Shown here: one piece after another, positions 59,497-64,000 of the stretch
Layout of the letters: each line of letters starts with the position of its first letter
How positions within the stretch are numbered: the stretch's first letter is position 1
DNA from: Oreohelix idahoensis
Lineage: Eukaryota; Mollusca; Gastropoda; Stylommatophora; Oreohelicidae
NCBI GenBank assembly: GCA_024509875.1
Contig: JAMPIV010011339.1
Coordinates: 26,810 to 90,809 of the forward strand
Reading direction: 5' to 3'
DNA length: 64,000 nucleotides
Position numbers and translations under genes: made by a program
Notes under the pieces: model-generated
Database searches by the model: none
Told to the model about the DNA's origin: nothing
What the model saw: the letters and a program-made list of their open reading frames with translations, nothing else

Positions 59497-60940
59497 TTTG
59501 GTGGCCATAAGCTGGTTTGATTCTGATACCAGCAAACACGGGGTCCTTTACCCACTTCATTTTCAACAAGAATTCATCAGCATCCTTCAAGAAATTAACA
59601 TTCTTCAATACAGTCAACATCTTCACCATTTTCAAAGTACTCGGCGTTGCCCGGTAAAAGTCAAAATTTCATTTTTTTGACGGAAACAAGAATTTGACAG
59701 TACCCGGCGTTGTTACATGTTGCCGGATAACTCGGACTGCTGTTATCTTTTACGCAAGTCAAGCAAGTTGCTGCTGTCAAGGTTCCAGAGCTGTCGTTTT
59801 TGTGAAGGTCAAGTGCCGGTTGAAACGGGTTGTTTTCTGAAGAAGGCCAAGTACCGATTTCCATCAACTTACTTTTGGATTAGAAGGTCAAGTGCCGAAA
59901 CAACTCAACACACAGTATTTCAGAAGCTCTTGTACCATCGTGTTAGCAGTGGAAGCAGTTCAGATGTGCCATCATCGTTGGAGCTTCGCTCTTTAGGACG
60001 TTGATTGACATCCGTTTTTCTGCTGTTCTACGATTGGAAGCCTATAAGTTAAGTGGCCTGTTTGTATGTAAACTGTGCCCTTATACTTCTGCTGAGTCTT
60101 CTGTGTATCATCTCATTCTATATGTTATATGTTTATATGTTATTCGTATATTTATATGTTTATATTTCAGCGGGTTCTCGGTTGGGTGGTGTCTCCGTTA
60201 GATTATGCCACGTCATAGAGGTCGTCTATTGTGAGCGTTTTCTGTAAGGTTTGCAAATTTCCAATACTGGAATTTGCTAAGCGACTTCTGTTGCTATTTA
60301 TGTTAGCTGTGATGACATGTTTTAATATTGTTTTCGTTATTATTTCGCATTCTTTAGTTTTGTTTTGATTTGTTTGTATTTGTTAGCCTACTCTTGTCTA
60401 TAATTTAGTTTCATACAACATTTTTGTTTATACACTGTGGTGTCATGTATTTTGTTTAATTCTATCGCAGATATCGTCACATTTTTTGTGATATTTCATT
60501 AATTTCTGCTTTATTTTTAGTTGATTTCTGCGAACGTTTTTGTATTGTTGCTGATCTTTGTTATTGTTTACATTGTTATTGTTTACATTGTTTGTATTGT
60601 TTACATTTTCAATGTTTACATTCTGCATGTGTTTACATAGTCATTGTTTACAGTTATAGTAATTAGTTAATGGGCTATGCTAATGCACTGTTACTACTAC
60701 ACTGATGATAAATGAATGATGAATAGTGTCGTGCACTATTGAATGAGAAGTGCACTTATGATCAAGAATTGAGTGTTGATATTTCATATACAAGTTCTTT
60801 GATTGGAGACTTGTTTCCCACAGAGACTGGGATAATATAATGTGATGTGAATATACAAGTGCTTAATTAAGACTTGTTACACTTAGGTTTGAAATAAATT
60901 AGTTAATTATTTCAGGTTTTGGACTTATATATTACTCATC
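59497..60940 (+). other. Leader-like region before element iii gag
   Basis: No protein recognised. The motif AAGGTCAAGTGCCG or close variants occurs at about 59804, 59844 and 59887, each at a different spacing. The region ends 45 bp after TTATTTCAG, just before the gag start codon. Confidence 0.35.
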
Positions 60941-62557
60941 ATGTCTACATTTGAGCACTTTATTGAGCAGGGTAAATTGCTTGGGAAGACTGGTGATAAG
61001 TTAGAAGAATTTGCAACTGCTCGATATGATAAAGCAATGGAAGCTGAACAAAAGAAACTGCAGATGGAAGCTGAACAAAAGAAACTGCAGATGCAGGTGG
61101 ATGAAAAGAGATTCCAAATGGAAATGGAAAAAACAAAAAAGGGAATCAGAAGCTGAGGAAAGAAAACTCCAGCTACAGCTAGAAGCTGAAAGACTTGAAA
61201 AAGAGGCTGAAATAAAAGACTTGAAAAAGAAGCTGAAAATGAAAGACTTCAAAAAGAGGCTCAGGCTGAGGAAAGAAGATTACAGAGAGAGTCTGATGAG
61301 AGGAAAGAGAAAGCAAAAATGGAACATGAAGAAAAGGTCTTAGCTTTAGAGTTGGAAAAATTGAAATTGACGAGCATGAGTAATGGTAATGATTCAAACA
61401 AGGGTTCATCTTCTGGTAAGGCTAATAATGATACTTTTAAGATTAAGTTACCAACATTTAGTCCTTCCAGTGATGACATAATGTTCTATCTGGACAGATT
61501 TGAACAAGCATGTACAGCTCATAACATAGACAAAGCAAAATATGTTTATCAGTTATCAGGGATACTGACAGGTAAAGCTCTAAGTATATTAAATATGGTG
61601 GATGAACCTGACAAGAACAATTATGAGGTTGTCAGGGCCGCTTTGTTAAAGAAATATCAGCTTAACGAAGACGGCTATCGTCTACAATTTAAAAACATGT
61701 TACCTGAAAATGGAGTTGAATTCTCCGAGTTTATTGCAAGAATACGCATTACTTTCTCACGATGGGTTGAACTATCTAAGACGGAAAAAACTTATGAAGG
61801 ACTTATGGACTTAATACTTAGAGACAAAGTCATGTCGTCTGTCAATGATCTTTCCTTGCTTTCCTTCATGAACGTAAACCTAAAACAAATAAAAGAAATG
61901 GAAGATTTCTGTTGCCAATACGTAACTGCGCACCCACACATAACCATGGGTAACTCTAAGGTGAAAGAAGGTTTACCAGTTGCTTCGGCAGCTCCGTATG
62001 GCCAAAACTTTGCTCGTAGATTCCAACAAAATTTTGATAGAAAGAGTAGCGGTTATTTCTGTCAAAATCATGGAAATCAATTTCATGGTGATTCTTCTTC
62101 GAAGAATTGGAGACAACCTGATAGTACTCGTTACTATCACCCTAATAATTATAAGCATTTCAAAAGAGGATATGGTAATAGAGGTTATTCCTGCCGAAGA
62201 CCTCAGAACCAAACAAATAGATGTTCGCATCAATGTGAACATGATAGTAATCGTGGAAACTGGAATTCGAACCAGGATAACAATTACAATAGAGACAATA
62301 ATAACTGCAGAGATAATAATAACTTTGATAACTTCAGAGGTAATAATAGTCGGGGTAGATCTCAACACAAAAAAAAGAGATATCAGCAGGCTAATGCTGT
62401 ACAACAGGAAACTGAGGGAGCCTGTAATTTCATGTTGTTTGATAGTAAAAACTTTGACGCTGTCACTAGTTCTGCTTATGAACTTTTGAGAGAAGCAAAC
62501 AAAAATGGGGCCCCCAATGCAGTTAACCTTTATTCGAAACCGGGTAACCATAACTAA
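60941..62557 (+). pseudogene. gag of Gmr1-like Gypsy element iii
   Basis: ATG at 60941 opens MSTFEHFIEQGKLLGKTGD, then a coiled coil with two 27-bp repeats (MEAEQKKLQ). The coiled coil leaves its frame near 61135 (A-rich run) and returns near 61215, so two opposite frameshifts enclose about 80 bp. From 61319 the frame is open: a SCAN-like capsid (FKIKLPTFSPSSDDIMFYL, YEVVRAALLKKYQLNEDGY and on to about 61930), then a basic tail very rich in N, R, G and D (61940-62400) with scattered Cys and His instead of a clear zinc knuckle. Stop at 62555. Only the capsid is clearly comparable with element ii. Confidence 0.85.
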
Positions 62558-62579
62558 CTTGAGTTTTTTGTCCACCACA

Positions 62580-62708
62580 CTTCCCGCTCTTCCTGCTGCA
62601 GTTTGCCGCATGACGGGAGGGGTTTCCTTTAATCTTTACATTGGGTCCATGTTAATGGATACATCCGGTCTCACTACTTTTTCGATTCAGGATTGCACCA
62701 ATATTTGA
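62580..62708 (+). pseudogene. Protease fragment of element iii
   Basis: In the next frame after gag, GGVSFNLYIGSMLMDTSGLT resembles the retropepsin active-site strand (DTSG in place of D-T/S-G). The rest of the domain is scattered over other frames to about 62990 (PIADHIIGRMHGVRE). Decayed. Confidence 0.5.
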
Positions 62709-63049
62709 GTTAGGACCCCCCCCAATCGCTTGTACATAGCCTTCTTGTGCTACAGGAAGGGTTATTAAATGTGTCACATTTGGCGGCACTCTAGAAAAAT
62801 ATCCTACTGCTGTAATTCGCATTGCCACTCCTTTCTTTACTGGAGATGTGCATGCTTGTCTCTTACCTAATCCTATTGCGGACCATATTATTGGTCGTAT
62901 GCACGGAGTTAGAGAGTGTACCCCACAGCAGATTGCTGCTTGGGAAGATAATAACATGCCACGCTACATATGGCAGTAGATTACAAGAGCACAAGCTCTA
63001 TCAAACAACCGAAAACTTTCACTGAATTGTGATAATGAAGTTGATAGCC

Positions 63050-64000
63050 AAGATAGTCAACTTAGTAATCCACTCGTGACTCTTTCATATATATTGCAAG
63101 AAGAAGAATCCTTCTTTAAAAAAATTCTTCGTTTCTTGCGAAGAAAAGGTGACCCGAATCAGGATACAAATTTGAAAATCTAGGATTGCAATGAGACACT
63201 GCGTACTTGTATACGTTTGGTACAAGATTGCAATTACTTCGGCACCATTCGCAAAATTCGTGTTCCCCAAGAGCATGAGAGTTCCCAAATATTACAACAT
63301 GAATCATGACTCGCCCAATGTTGCTGCGACATTATGGGTTTTTTTGTTGCCCGTACGAAAGTCGCAGTGTTCCTTTGCGGCCTTTCTTTGGCCTTGTTTG
63401 TTCAATAAAAGGACATTCGTATTTACTGCCGATCATGCAAGGTATGTCAGGAGGTCAAATCTAGAGGACCTCGACATTGCTGCGCCTATCCAGGCCTGCT
63501 GACATTATCTATTCGGCCGTTTCATCAGAAAATGGCTAGATAGATTATTATTTGCACTTTTAAGGTCAAGTCGTCGCCAGAGGACATCAGGTTATTTCCT
63601 GACAGTTCGATATGTGCCACAAGTTTGGCCAGATGGCCTATCCTCTTATGAGCATATCTACTTACAGATTTCGCAGATGCTCTTTGGTTGATATTTTCTC
63701 GATTTGGGGTTCCCCAGAGAAATATTGTCAGAGCCAATGGCACTCCAACTCATACGATACTAGGTCCACAGGTATTGTTCTACCGTACATTTTGAACGAT
63801 CTCTACAGTTTAGACTTACCCTTCCTATGTCTATAATGGGGTGTAGTTGAGAGCGTCAAGACTTTGCTTGGTAAGATAACTGAAGATCATCCCTCAAGAT
63901 TGGGACAGGGTTTTACCCGCGGGCTCTCTTTGCCTATAGGAAGTCCCTAATGAACACAACAGGAATTTTCTCCCTTCGTCGAACTTGTCCTTTGGCATAA
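63050..64000 (+). pseudogene. Integrase of element iii, decayed, cut by window end
   Basis: Fragments in changing frames follow integrase order: HDSPNVAATL (zinc-domain His, 63305), DIRIYCRSCKVCQEVKSRG (zinc-domain CxxC, about 63414-63470), FGVP-like and REILS sequence of the core at about 63700-63730, and KITEDHPSR with LMNTTGIFSL at 63870-63980. There is only about 600 bp between protease and zinc domain, too little for RT plus RNase H (about 2 kb). Integrase therefore follows protease, as in element ii. The window ends inside or just after the integrase. Confidence 0.75.

Noticed and set aside
61130..61220. Programmed ribosomal frameshift in gag of element iii
   Set aside because: Two opposite shifts in A-rich coiled-coil sequence of a decaying copy are better read as random indels.
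61973..62611. 212-codon minus-strand frame rich in Ile, Thr and Ser
   Set aside because: Antisense to the Asn/Arg-rich gag tail, which leaves the reverse strand free of stops.

Overview
This is nuclear DNA from a large, repeat-dense animal genome, almost certainly an invertebrate. It shows no operons, ribosome binding sites or intact host gene. Nearly every recognisable protein fragment comes from a transposable element: RTE-like LINEs, Tc1 DNA transposons and Ty3/Gypsy LTR elements. Long (AT)n and (TATG)n tracts separate them. I cannot name the species. A TATA box 32 bp upstream of a TCAGTC initiator in one LTR weakly favours an arthropod, because that initiator is typical of arthropods.

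Layout. 1-2.9 kb holds two decayed LINE pieces. 5.6-8.8 kb holds a decayed minus-strand Gypsy element (gag and protease). 9.1-10.7 kb is a Tc1 transposon on the minus strand. 10.8-12.1 kb is a small, internally deleted LTR element with a perfect target-site duplication (TSD). 12.3-16.7 kb has three LINE fragments of different families joined by or containing minisatellites with 14-, 40- and 32-bp periods. 17.0-18.5 kb is a second Tc1 copy on the plus strand. 18.5-23.4 kb is mostly unassigned. 23.5-25.7 kb is an inverted repeat with 400-bp arms around (CATA)n/(TATG)n tracts. 26.2-32.3 kb is a nearly full-length RTE-like LINE, inactive and interrupted by 2.55 kb of unassigned DNA, followed by a SINE-like unit. 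33.0-35.2 kb has more LINE copies, one with its 5' end joined directly to its 3' end. 35.2-45.2 kb carries three solo LTRs of one family, all in the same orientation and each with a 5-bp TSD; the middle one contains a LINE insertion with its own 13-bp TSD. 49.4-49.9 kb is a LINE 5' fragment. 51.3-57.9 kb is an LTR retrotransposon on the minus strand with both LTRs and a long gag-protease-integrase reading frame but no reverse transcriptase. 58.4 kb to the window end is another gag-protease-integrase element on the plus strand.

Main points. (1) Two Gypsy-like elements have the integrase zinc-binding domain directly after the protease, and they share a SCAN-like capsid. This is the gene order known for Gmr1-like elements, whose capsid is thought to be the source of the vertebrate SCAN domain. 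(2) The three-member solo-LTR cluster is structurally well supported and its LTRs are unusually long (about 2.8-3.0 kb in two copies). (3) Several minisatellite expansions sit exactly at LINE ends or junctions. I found no host gene, tRNA, rRNA or CRISPR array.
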